NCBI RefSeq assembly: GCF_001659605.2
Contig: NC_035164.2
Coordinates: 7,305,622 to 7,369,621, forward strand
DNA length: 64,000 nucleotides
Direction: 5' to 3'
From: Manihot esculenta
Taxonomy: Eukaryota; Streptophyta; Magnoliopsida; Malpighiales; Euphorbiaceae
Shown here: positions 35,498 through 46,702 of the stretch, piece by piece
Numbering within the stretch: the first letter of the stretch is position 1
Layout: each line of letters opens with the position of its first letter
Notes under the pieces: generated by a model
What the model saw: only the letters and a program-made list of their open reading frames with translations
Told to the model about the DNA's origin: nothing
Database searches by the model: none
Program-made: the position numbers and the translations under genes

Positions 35498-36852
35498 TTA
35501 TTTTATTATTTTATATTCTAAAACTAAATCTTGTGAAATATAATTTTAACCAATTTTATATTTTAAATTAGGAAATATAATTTATATATGTGGTTGATTA
35601 TACACTTTTTTTTTAACTACTATAATAATAATTAGTATAGATTTAAAAAAATAAAGAAGTGGGTTGATTTGAAATTAATCGGAATAAATTAATACACTAA
35701 ATTATTGATAACACTAAAAAATTTATAATAACAATATAAATTATTTTTTAATATTATAAATTTTAATTTTATGAGAAATAATAAAAAAACTCACTATATT
35801 TAAAAAAATTTATAATTATACTTTAAACTTAAAAATTTATTAATTAAACTATAAATTTTAAAATTTTAACTAATTGTATTATAAATTTTACTGACATGAT
35901 AATGATATATCAAATAATATGATAATTTAATTAATTTTTAATAAAAATTCTGAAATTTAAATGTAATTAAAATAAATATAAAAATATAAATTTAATTAAT
36001 GAAATATAAAAAAGATAAAATTTAATTACAAATAATAAAAAAGTAAAATTTTTTATCATTTACTCTAAATTTTATTATATATTAACTCTAAATTATATTA
36101 TATATTTCTATGTCTTCTTTTTCTTTTACTCAAGTGTCCCGCTGGAGTGGATAGTTCAACATAAGTCATTAGTGATCGATTGAAAATTGGCTCACTTTGA
36201 CTTTTTGAACACCAGTCACTCTTATAAAGTCACTGCGTACCGACAATGCTATTCCTTAGAATGAGAAAAGGAAATGAAGGGGAAGTTCATACAAACAACC
36301 TATAATATTCTTATAATTTTTGTCATTTCATTCTAAATATATTTGTAATCCGACCGTCTAGTATAAATAATTTTATAAAAAAAAAAATTTAATAAAATTA
36401 TGAAAAATTATTTTAAATAAAAAAATAATTAAATTAAATTCTTATCAAATTTTTAATTCAAAACTGAAGAAATATTCCATTAAAATAGATTTCCAAAAAC
36501 TACATAGGTTATACATCACATAACAAAATGTTAACTATTATTTTTAACTTAAAATTGGATTAACATTCCCTCTTTAAGTAGAATAAAATTTTGAGAAAAA
36601 AAAATATAATTAAATTCTTATAAATTGAATAAGGAGGGAAAAGATAAGGGAGTGAACAAATTTTCAAGAGTCGACCATTTGTTCGACCGGTAAATGCAGA
36701 GCGATAGCAAATAGAAATAGAATTTTTCTGAGAAGGTGAGTCAATTGTCTTATTCTAGAATTTTTTTCTCTTTCTCTAGGATTTTTGTCTCTCCCACTAA
36801 TCCCCACAAAATAAATGAATTTTTTTTTTTTTGAAAAAATAAGAAAACTTCG

Positions 36853-39800
36853 TTAATTCAAAAAGAACGGAGAAATAATGTGAGGAGGAGAGACATCAAC
36901 CCAAATTTCTTGATCTGATTCAGAATGAGTTGATGCTGCTAGAACATGAACGATATTATTCGCAGATCTATGAACAAAAACACACTTTGCTTTCTCATAA
37001 CTAGATAGAAGCAGTTTACAATCTTGCACCAAAAGGCCAAAAGACGATAAATCATCCAACAAAACATAATTAACTGACATCACAAGTACCTGAGCATCCA
37101 ATTCGAAAAGGACTCGATACCATCCACACTCTTTAATCCAGCTCAATGCTTCCCGAAATGCCATAGCTTCAGCACACTTTGCATCCATCTGGGTATAAAA
37201 AGAGCCTGCTCTAGCAGCCACAAAACTCCCATCATCATTCCAAATTACACAACCGAACCCTACCAAACCTCGTTGCAAGCTTAAAGAGGCGTCAATGTTC
37301 GCCTTCATCCAACTGTGCGGCGGAGTAGACTAGACCGGGCGAGCCAATGGTGCTTATTGAGGAATCGACAAGGGTTGCTTTTCACTGCTGCAAAAAATTC
37401 AGAGTCATGAAGAACACATCACTCGCAGTCTGACCCTGACCCTTCATACAACATTGTTCCTGTTTTGCTACAAAGCCCATAAGATCATTAGCATAAAGGA
37501 GGCATTTTCCACAGAAGCAGAAGAGAATGCTAAAGAAAACCACTCATTTAAAGAGGATGCAGAAGGCGCAGGCCAATCCAACGGCGAGCTTAACCAGCAG
37601 CTGTGGGCAAAAGGGCACTGAATCAGAATATGCAAGACATTCTCAGGGGCTGCATGACACAACGAGCATGAAGGATCAACCGGGACTCTCTTGGACTGAA
37701 GCGATGAGAGGCAAGGGACAACATTAACTAGAGCCCGCCAGTAAAAATTAAGCACTTTTGGGGGAACTTTAGCTTTCCAAAAACTTTTCCATATCTCGCT
37801 CCCTTCCCTATGTCGAAAGCCATCATCTAGGAACCTATATGCACTCTTAACCGAATAGTGACCTTTGGACTCGAATTTCCAGCACTACGCATCAAAACAC
37901 GATGAAAGACTAAGAGGGATGTTCAAAATACAACTTCTGTCTCTTTCGTTGAACATTTGTGCAATTAAACTCTCATTCCATCTGTGGTTAATTATGAGAT
38001 CTGAAACAACACTCCAGCACATTTCAGAGGAGGGATTGTGGAAACCAAAGACTCAGGCAGCTCTCTCAACCAGGGCTACCCCCAAACTGAAACTGACCCC
38101 CCATTCCCAATTCTCCAGTAAGCCCCAGCTCGAATCAGACCCCGAGTTTCCCATATATTGCACCACAAGAAGCTAGGGTTACTTTCCAAAGGAGCTTCAA
38201 AGAAAGACTTTGTCAAAAAATAGCGGGCCTTAAGGACACGGGCCACTAAGGACTGAGGCTTGGTGGTAATGTGCCAGCCCTACTTCCCAAGCATGGCCAA
38301 GTTAAACTTATGAAGAATTTTGAACCCTAGCCCGCCATCAGATTTGTGCTTTACCATTCTGTGCCAACCCAGCCAGTGAATACCCCGATTTTGATCCACC
38401 CCCTTACTCCGCCAATATCTAGTCATCATGCACTGCAGATCATCACAAAGAGTCTGAGAAAGTAAAAATAAGCTCATCACATAGTTCGGCAAAGCTTGGA
38501 GGACTGTTTTCAAGAGAACCTCCTTACCTGCTTGAGACAGCGCCTGATGCTTCCATGAATTCAGCCTTTTTTACAATCTATCCTTAACAAAACTGAACAC
38601 TTCCCTCTTATTATTCCTAACATGAGAAGGAAGTCCTAAATAATTTTAAAAATCTGATTTCTCCTCAACCTGAAGCACTGAGCAAACAGAGTTCCAAAGA
38701 GCCACAGGAGTGTACCTACTAAAGGAGATAGATGATTTTTGAAAGTTAACCACCTGTCTAAACGCATTTTCATACATGCAAAGGATATGATTGAGTTTCA
38801 AAGTTTCCTGAACATTTGCTCTGAAGAAGATCAGGCTATCATCCGCGAAAAAAAGGTGAGAAATTTGCGGGCCACCCCGAGAAACCTTATATCCATGAAG
38901 GCTTTCATGGCTCATACAAGTTTGCAGGAGATGGGAAAGCCCCTCAACACAAAGAATAAACAAATATAGCGATAATGGGTCTCCTTGCCTAAACCCCCTT
39001 ATAGGAACAATAGGGCCTAACTCCTTGCTATCATGCAGGATCCAATAACGAACAGTGGAGATACAAGAGAACAGCAAAGCAACCCATTGTTGTGCAAAAC
39101 CCAGCCGAAGAAGCATATCCCGAAGGAACCCATTTTAAGGGCCCCAAAGAATTCTTTCTTCCTTTGATGCACTTTAAAACCATGCAAGGCCTCAAAAGCT
39201 AAGATTATATTATCCTGAATACTTCGACCAGCAATAAAAGCACTCTGACTCTCCGAGATGATGGTGGGTAGAAAGGACTTAAGCCGATTAACTATCATCT
39301 TAGTGATGATCTTATAGACCACATTACAGAGGGCTATAGGATGCAAGTCACTCATTCGCTCAGGCACAAACTTCTTTGGAATCAGAACTAAAGCCGTCTC
39401 ATTCAGCTTCAGAGGAATAGACCTAAAATGCAGACAATCAATGCAAAAACTAGATACATCATCTCCAATAATATTCCAATACTGCTGGAAAAAACCAAGA
39501 TTGAAACCATCTAGCCCAGGGGATTTATCAATTTTCATGGAAAAGGCTGCAGACCTTCCCTCATCACAACTGTATGACACTAAGAGAGAAGCATTCTGAT
39601 CTTGTGATACCAACGTCTGCAGTACATGTTCAGAATTACAACCGTGGGAAGTAAAATGAGTCATAAAGTAATAAGTCATCACACCCTCCAGCCCCAAATT
39701 CTTTTCCCGCCATACATTTGAATCATCCAGCAGTTTGACAATCGTGTTTTTCCTTTTTCGAGCACTGGCAAACTGGTGGAAAAAATGAGTATTAGCATCA

Positions 39801-40846
39801 CCCTCCTTAAGCCAAAATTGCTTGGCCTGCTGCTTCCAGAATATCTCACGGAGGTTTAGGAGGTGAAAGAAGCGGGCTTTAGCTCGTATAAACTCAGTTA
39901 TATGTTCCTGTAGGTGAGAGCCGTGTAAACGGGACATGACAGCAAGACACTCATCCATCTCCGCTTTGTGCTGAAGACGAAGATTTATACCCCAAGATTT
40001 GAGAGCAGAACGACAGGCCTCAAGCTTACCCGTAGCATCCATGTCTGAAGAAAACTGCCAAATATCAGAAATTAGGTTCCGGCAACCGGCCTCACAAAGC
40101 CACGTATTCTCAAAACGGAACTGGTGAGCATGACGCTGTTCCACAAAATATTTAACTACAAGTAGGATAGGCAGGTGGTCAGACGTAGAGAAACCCATCA
40201 CTTCAGCTGAAGAATTAGAGAACCTGGCACGCCATTGAGCATTAGTAAGAACACGATCCAACTTAGATTCCACCTAACTACCACTATTTCTGCTATGCTC
40301 CCACGTGAATGGGTATCCTGTCATAGGAAAATCAATAAGACCAGAATTACAAAGAGCCTTTTGAAACCCATTGATCAAGCGTGGGGGTTGAGGTCGACCA
40401 CCTCGCTTCTCAGATGGAGAAAGAATATCATTTAAGTCACCCAAACACACCTAGGGCGATTCAAGATGAGATGCTAGCATATGTAGTCTCTGCCAAGACA
40501 AGTGGCGAGAGCCACGGTTAGCTTCACCATAATACCCTGTCAAGCGCCAAGAACCAACACCATCCATGCAGATTTCTGTGTCAATATGATGTTGCGATGA
40601 ACTTAAGAGAGAGATAGAAGAAACTGACCTCCACAATAAAGCCAGCCCTCCGCTACGACCCAAACTATTCACACTGAAAAAATCATCAAAACCCAACAAA
40701 TCTTTTATCTCATTCACCCTAGCAGAATCACATAAAGTTTCAATTAAGAAAAGAAAGTTCGGCTTCTTAACCCTGAGCATCTCTTTCAGAGCCTGAACTG
40801 CTCGTGGGTTGCCAAGCCCACGACAATTTCAACTAATACAACTCAT
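36853..40846 (-). pseudogene. LINE ORF2: endonuclease, reverse transcriptase, zf-RVT, RNase H
   Basis: Starting from an ATG at 40846, a Trp codon of the conserved SWNCRGLGNPRAV motif has become TGA. The endonuclease follows (FLFLIETLCDSARV, GRSGGLALLWRS, GDLNDILSP, and STSDHLPILLV near 40160). RT has KSPGLDGFNLGFFQQYW, then AFIAGRSIQDNIILA, then HLFFADDSLIFF (the FADD catalytic box) near 38860. The zf-RVT region at 37755-37468 reads CSLCHAAPENVLHILIQC. RNase H at 37308-36853 keeps an Asp (ANIDAS), Glu (CAEAMAFREAL) and Asp (FELDAQ). Several stops and shifts break it. Confidence 0.88.
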
Positions 40847-40977
40847 TGTGATCGGTGGGCCTGAATCACAGGACCCGCTGCTACTCTATTTTTTGACTGA
40901 TTACTACCTGCACTGCTTGAACCGTGTACCATAGTGGACCTCTCCCCATTGACCTTCTTATGATCGGGTCTCGTACT

Positions 40978-41960
40978 TCACTGTTTAGGATCAACAATAG
41001 TTACACCAACTTCCAAGCCCATAGCTTTATCCTTCCCAATAGCAAGATCCTCTTGACCCCCTTCCATATCATGATCATTACAGACCCCCACATTTGGAGG
41101 CAGATTCAGTCCGCTATCAGTGGAATTACCAGAACTAAAACTCAACTGACCTTGCATGCTATTCTCCCCTCCTCCTCCTTTAAGCCATCGGCTGCCATGA
41201 CTCTGAGGGCATCGATGATTAGCACATAATTTCAGCCTAAATTTTTGAACCACTAGCGCATTCCCAAACTTCAGAAGCTCCCTGCAAAATTTCTCTGTAT
41301 GATCAAACAATCCACAAATGAAACAAAAGCTAGGCGCCCTCTCATAAACAAAGGTTGCAGTAAACCATGCTCCATCACTCTTGCGCATTCTCAAGGATTT
41401 GTGAATGGGAGAAGAAAGGTCATCCTTGTAATGGAGCCGAACGTAAGCCCTCCGAGGACCCAGGAAATTGTAAGGATCAGATGCCATGAAGCCACCTAAT
41501 TCATTCCCTATGCGAGTCACCACTCGTTCAAAAAAGAACCCCGACAGCAAACCATGCATCTGAATCTAGAAGGGGACATGGGTAAGAGGAACCTCAGAAG
41601 GGTGGGAGAAACCTTCCAGCTTCTCAAGAACGAGGAGATGATTGTTGAATGTACATGGACGCATATCCAGAACCCTCTGCACATCGAATGAATGATAGAA
41701 CTGAAATACATACCGATCACCCTCCTCCCGACGAATAGGGACTTGCTCAAATGGCTGCTAAAGCGCCGCCAAGGTGTGCTCCATCGCATTGAAGTTGATA
41801 GGTCGACTTGTTAAGAACCGCCCACCAGACACAACCACAGGTCATCCTGGTCGAGTACACCATCATTAATTCTGAAGACCAGGTCGTCGTCACCCTCCGC
41901 GTCGCCGTCGATTGAAAGACCCGCCATCTCTATAGAAACCGCATCATCTTTAGTTGCCAT
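40978..41960 (-). pseudogene. LINE ORF1: DUF4283-like RNA-binding protein with zinc knuckle
   Basis: The ATG at 41960 gives MATKDDAVSIEMAGLSIDGD, an acidic leader typical of plant L1 ORF1. Then come LWLCLVGRFLTSRPINFNAM and QMHGLLSGFFFERVVTRIG (the DUF4283 region), and CFICGLFDHTEKFC, a CCHC knuckle. It is split by in-frame stops and a frame shift near 41517-41580; the frame ends at 40978. Confidence 0.8.
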
Positions 41961-42037
41961 AAAGAAGCCTTAAAAAACCCTAGAAAACTTACCAGAGAGG
42001 CAAGACCGATACTCCCAAACAAATAGACTTTTTTTTT

Positions 42038-43252
42038 ATGCATTAATAACCTAAAAATAAATAAATAATAAATTATTGAAGTAAATTTCTCGATGGGAGG
42101 GGTGGCTCTTCATCATTCATCACTTTGCAAACTGGTTTACCTTTGACGTTTCAAATTTGCAGTCTCTCTCATTACTTGGGAGAAGTCATCAAACTCATTT
42201 ATCATAGTTGCTTTCAACATTTATTAAATATTTACCTAATTCCACAAACTAATAAAGTAAAGATATTTGCACTCCATTTGAATAAAGTCTTAGATTCTAT
42301 TAATTCTCAATTCCAAATTAAGAAAAAAGTAAAGATATTTGTGTAGAAGAAAATATAAATCATATATAATTAAAAAAATGTTTAAATTATTTTTTGACAA
42401 AATAAATTATTTTAAATAAAACTAATAAAAAATAAAAGCCAAAAAACATTTTAATAATGAAAATAAGAAATTCAGTATCAAAAATATATTTGTTATCATT
42501 TAGGTAATTAGATGAGAAATCAAAGTAAACAAATTAAAATTAAAAGAAATTTAGCTAAATCATCCCTAAAAAAATTTACTCATTTTTATTTGTGTCTCTC
42601 TTCATAGATTGATCTCTCATATGATCCCATATTAAAAGGTAATGGTTACTTTATAAAAAAAATCTACGTATAAAAAATAAACGTATTTTTCTTAGAAAGG
42701 CTTGTCTCTCCAAGAAAGATGTGTGTAGCCTACCTCTAATAGTGAGAGATCCACACTACGAGAGATTGGTTATCTTCTTATAATTAGTCATAGGTTAAAA
42801 ACTAATCCATTTATGCGATCTCTTTCAAGAACTCACCACCAATAATGCTTATCCTTTAGGATGGGAAAGGAAACGAAGGAGAAAAGTCATATGAACAATA
42901 AATAAAATTTTTATTTATAGTCATTCAATTTTGAGTTCTTTTCATTTCAGTCACTCAATCTTAATTTATTTCAATAAAATCACTTAATTTTAATTCTATT
43001 TCAACAGAAATCATTCTGACTTGCTATAGCAAATTTCCCTCTATCAATTATCCCTTGGTTCTTACATTATTTGTATTTAATTAATTGATAATTATTTATT
43101 AATAAGATTATATTATTTTTAATAAATTTATTGTTAAATTTATAATAAATTATATGATATATTAATTTGCTATTTAATTTGAAATTTTCTAAATTTTTTT
43201 TATTTCAAATTAGTGCATATTTATTCCAATTTAAGGAAATCTTATTAGTAAT
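42038..43252. other. Spacer unit B, right part (AT-rich, duplicated)
   Basis: No gene is visible. It matches unit A (21532-22265) and then unit C (48210-49054 without the solo LTR): TCACTCAATCTTAATTTATT, TTGTATTTAATTAATTGATA, TTAATTTGCTATTTAATTTG. The site of the unit C solo LTR is empty here (AATCATTCTGACTTGCTAT near 43010). Confidence 0.75.
42080..42235 (+). repeat. Promoter-like paralogous module, copy 5
   Basis: Landmarks: GGGAGGGGTGGCTCTTCATC, CCTTTGACGTTTCAAATTTG, CAGTCTCTCTCATTACTTGG, AAGTCATCAAACTCATTTAT. It is the partner of copy 2 (21583). Confidence 0.65.
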
Positions 43253-43964
43253 ATGCCCTGTTGATTGTAATTTGATATTATTATTCATGTAGTTTAAGTA
43301 TTTAAATACATTTTATAAAAACTGTTATTTATTTTTAGTGTTAATTTAATTCAATTTCGAGTAAAGATAAAATCAATGAGACTATATTAATGTGCAAAAC
43401 AAATTATAATGTGGTTATAATCGTGAAATTTCAATTGCATTTAAGTTATAATATCTCCAAATATTCCTAATCGATATTCTTATTATGATTTGATAATAAT
43501 TAGAACCGTTGAGACGGGTACATACTATGTTATTTTTTTTAGAGGAAAAAACTGATCTCATAAGTTAAAATATATGAAATATCTAGAATTAATATGTAAG
43601 TGCTTATTTCATAAATAAGTGCACTGAACAGACCAACATGAGAAATCCATATGGAAATAACCTGTGTATATGGATTACTCAAGTGATAGTTGTGTAAGTG
43701 ATATTTTGACTTGAAATCAATAAATAATCTTATATAGGGACTTTTATGTTATGATTCATCTTACAAGTTACTTAGTTCATAAGTAATAAATGGGAATGAA
43801 TTGGATGTATTATAAACTATATAAATGTGTTTATGTGATTGAGATAGATTTCATCACCCTAGGTTAAATTAGAGAATGTCCCATTTGTCCTCTGTTAGCA
43901 TTAATCATGAAATCATTGCGTAAGGTAGAATGAAATAAGCAAATGAGATTTGAAATTTCATTCA
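43253..43964. other. Unassigned intergenic segment left of the TRIM
   Basis: Moderately AT-rich with no open frame of note. It has no partner in unit C, where homology ends at the equivalent of 43252. It may be the body of an older insertion, but no termini were recognised. Confidence 0.4.
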
Positions 43965-43969
43965 ATAGG

Positions 43970-44535
43970 TGTAACGGTGACCTGCTTGCTTGCGGATTTG
44001 CGGCGCAAATCCTTCCCACATCGGGAGATGATAAGGAATTGAAATTGAATATAATAGCTAGCACGAAACTACTAAATAATTTGGGTTAACCATTTTGGGC
44101 CAAGTGGAAAGTGGGTTCAAAAGTTATTTGGGCCAGTTCGGGCCCGGCTGTTTCAATTGGTATCAGAGCCACCCTGGGTCAGACAAATTGTGCAGAGCTA
44201 GTGGGCCTGCGAGGAAAGGGCTACCCATGAGAGACGAGGTGGAGCCGCCCGAGACACTAGCGAACCACAATACCCAAGGGTTCGGTCATGGATAACAATT
44301 GTAATCGATTCAGTTACAACGAGGACGTTGCAAATTTAACGGGACCGAGTGTAACAGTGACCTACTTGCTTGCGGATTTGCGGCGCAAATCCTTCCCACA
44401 TCGGGAGATGATAAGGAATTGAAATTGAATATAATAGCTAGCACGAAACTACTAAATAACTTGGGTTAACCATTTTGGGCCAAGTGGAAAGTGGGTTCAA
44501 AAGTTATTTGGACCAATTCGGGCCCGGCTGTTTTA
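43970..44535 (+). mobile_element. TRIM (terminal-repeat retrotransposon in miniature), 566 bp
   Basis: Two 186-bp LTRs (43970-44155, 44350-44535) begin TGTAAC(G/A)GTGACCT. They differ at six positions by my count, all transitions. The 5-bp target duplication ATAGG flanks the element (43965-43969, 44536-44540). The internal part is only 194 bp, with an initiator-Met primer site and no coding capacity. The LTRs contain TCCCACATCGGGAGATGATA; a TCCCACATCGG motif recurs in plant TRIM LTRs. The 3' LTR ends in TTTTA instead of TTTCA, a C-to-T change at the CA terminus. Confidence 0.93.
44158..44169 (+). other. Primer-binding site of the TRIM
   Basis: TGGTATCAGAGC, the exact complement of the plant initiator-Met tRNA 3' end, starts three bases after the 5' LTR. 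Confidence 0.92.
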
Positions 44536-44540
44536 ATAGG

Positions 44541-46020
44541 TCAACAACTAATAAATGAGAACTAATATAATTGAATATCGCAGACATGTTCCATGCATTA
44601 AATGTTAAATTGGGATATTTCTAATGAAAGATATTAATTACACTTAAAAGCCATACACTAAAAGGTTAAGTCAAAACATTTTGTTAAGTAAAACCACTTT
44701 TTGATATTTCAAATATTTAGATAGTTTAATTTAACATATTGTTAAACTATGTTCTTGACCTTCAAATTAATTAATTAGTTAATTATATTTTGTTGTCAAT
44801 ATATTTGAAATCTGATGGGTCACACCCATAAAGAATTGCATGTGAAAATAAAATGAGAAGTTAAATAAGTATGACTTAAGTACATATAAATTGAGATTGA
44901 AATAAAATTGTAATTTGAAAGTATTATGATGTTGATATAATTAATTAAGTATGGATTTAATTAAAATTGTCTAAGATTTATATATCTCGTTTAATAAAGT
45001 TCTGGATTATAGTTATAATTTACTTATTTAATTAGTTAAATAAATAAATAAATATTATTATATTGAAATTCTAAGATTTTAGTATAAAAGGATATATTAT
45101 GATAGTATGTGCCTCCCTAACAGAAACCCTTTTGAGAGCATCTAGAATTAGAAAAGGAGATATTGAAAATTACATGAAGCATTTGAGGAGTCTTTTGGAC
45201 TTTTGAAGATTAAAGAAGTTGCCACCTATATTTTAAAACCATCAAGTTCCCTTTATGTCTCCAAAGAATTTAAAATGTTCATAAACATCCAATTAGAATG
45301 ACATGTTAGGGGTGTATGTTTATGTATGTGATATGTATGCTATACAATAATAATGTCTATGCATGAGAGTTTAATAAAAATCTTAGGATTAAAATCTCTA
45401 ATTAAAATTTTAAGTAAATGTTAAGAGCACGTATCACCTATTGTTATAGCGTAAAATTAGACTTCGATTTTTATTAACTTGTTAGGCAAATTCAAAATTA
45501 ATTTCAGTTGAATATGTTTAATTCTATGAAATATTTGATATTTTTGAACAATGGTTCTATTTAACTAAATTACTCGATTTGGATGGATAAACTCATGATC
45601 ATGTAAGTTTAGGATAAGAGTTTAAACATAATATATAAAATATGATAAAGACAAAGATTTGTCCCTAATTGATCTGAGATGTGATTGATAAATTATGTTA
45701 TCTATCTAATTTAATTTATAATAATTTGTTAAGTGCACTTACAGGTTTAGTCTGGTGGTAAGTGTATCTGAGTAAATGAAGTCTCAGGTTCTACTCTCCA
45801 ATCTCAATTTTCAGTTAAAAAAAAAAATTGTTAAGTAAACTCAAAGTTATTTAAATTAAATGAAATCCTAGCCTACTAGGAGATCTAATTATTTATCCCT
45901 ACGTAGCATATTTGATACTAACAAATTAACTAAATTGAACTTATTGGACCACTATTTATCCCTATGTTATTTAAAGTTGTGAGATTTTTCATTCAATTTA
46001 GGAGCCCTAATTGTAATAAT
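44541..46020. other. Unassigned AT-rich segment right of the TRIM
   Basis: No gene is visible. A SINE-like fragment lies at 45744-45835. A stretch around 45060-45310 (GTATAAAAGGATATATT then CCTCCCTAACAGAAACCC) looks like the core promoter and leader of an LTR or dead gene, but no borders were found. Confidence 0.4.
45744..45835 (+). repeat. SINE-like fragment, copy 2
   Basis: GGTTTAGTCTGGTGGTAAGT resembles a tRNA-type A box region and CTCAGGTTCTACTCTCC a B box. It ends CAGTTAAAAAAAAAAATTG. The body is about 85 bp, shorter than typical plant SINEs, so it may be truncated. Confidence 0.45.
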
Positions 46021-46021
46021 G

Positions 46022-46140
46022 GAGTAAATTGGCCCAGTTTGACGTTTCAAACTTGCCATTACTCATCACTTGCAGGAAGTCATCAAGTCTTCACCACCAC
46101 ACCCGTCTACGTCTCAGTTAGCTAGTCAAGTACATACACT
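46022..46140 (+). repeat. Promoter-like paralogous module, copy 6
   Basis: Landmarks: GAGTAAATTGGCCCAGTTTG, GACGTTTCAAACTTGCC, CACTTGCAGGAAGTCATCAA, then CACCCGTCTACGTCTC. It is shorter and more diverged than copies 1-5. Confidence 0.55.
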
Positions 46141-46702
46141 TGTTTGAAATTAATAATTCTCTAAAAATTCAATTAAATTGATTTTAGTAATTTAATTTCT
46201 TTTAGTTTAAAAATATCTCACTTTAAAAGAAAATATAAATCATACATAATTAAAAAAAATTATTTAAATTATTTTTTGATAAAATGAATTATTTTAAACA
46301 AAACTTATAAAAAAATAAAAGAAAAAAACATTTTAACTATAAAAATAAAAAATTAAGTGTAAAAATATATTTGTTACTATTTAGACAATTAAATGAGAAA
46401 ATTAAAGTAAATATATTAAAACTAAAAGAAATTTAGCTAAATCATCCCTCAAACAAATATATATATTATGTCAAGTGCCCGCTGAAAGGGATAGAACTGT
46501 ATAAGATAGTCTCCAATAAAGGAGAGACCCTTTTGAGTCTCTCTTGTGATTCTAGTAATGCCACATGAGATGAGAGACTCAATGAAAAAAGAGAGATACT
46601 TGTATCTCCAATAGAAGTATCTCTTTTTGGATTGATTTCTCACATGAATTCACATTGATTCTTGATGGCTACTTTATAAAAAAAATCAACATATTTCTTT
46701 TA

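Larger units (their letters stand above)
32035..36820. other. Spacer unit B, left part (AT-rich, duplicated)
   Basis: No gene is visible. It matches unit A (3761-4737 joined to 18265-21528). The undisrupted site for the Tat element is at 33218-33222. A SINE-like fragment lies at 35407-35497. The first ~270 bp after 32035 have no partner that I can see. Confidence 0.75.
36821..42037 (-). mobile_element. L1-type LINE, full length but inactive
   Basis: The order on the minus strand is 5' UTR, ORF1 (41960), ORF2 (40846-36853), then a poly(A) tail seen as T's at 36820-36832. The paralogous unit A has the uninterrupted site (21519-21540), which fixes the borders: unit B stops at AAATGAAT and resumes at ATGCATTAAT. 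No target duplication is visible, and about 3 bp of the empty site are missing. Confidence 0.88.

Noticed and set aside
38739..38969. Plus-strand frame within the LINE
   Set aside because: Lies opposite the FADD-containing reverse transcriptase region on the minus strand.
43970..44535. Cassandra-type TRIM carrying 5S rRNA sequence
   Set aside because: The LTRs show no 5S internal promoter-like block; they belong to another TRIM type.
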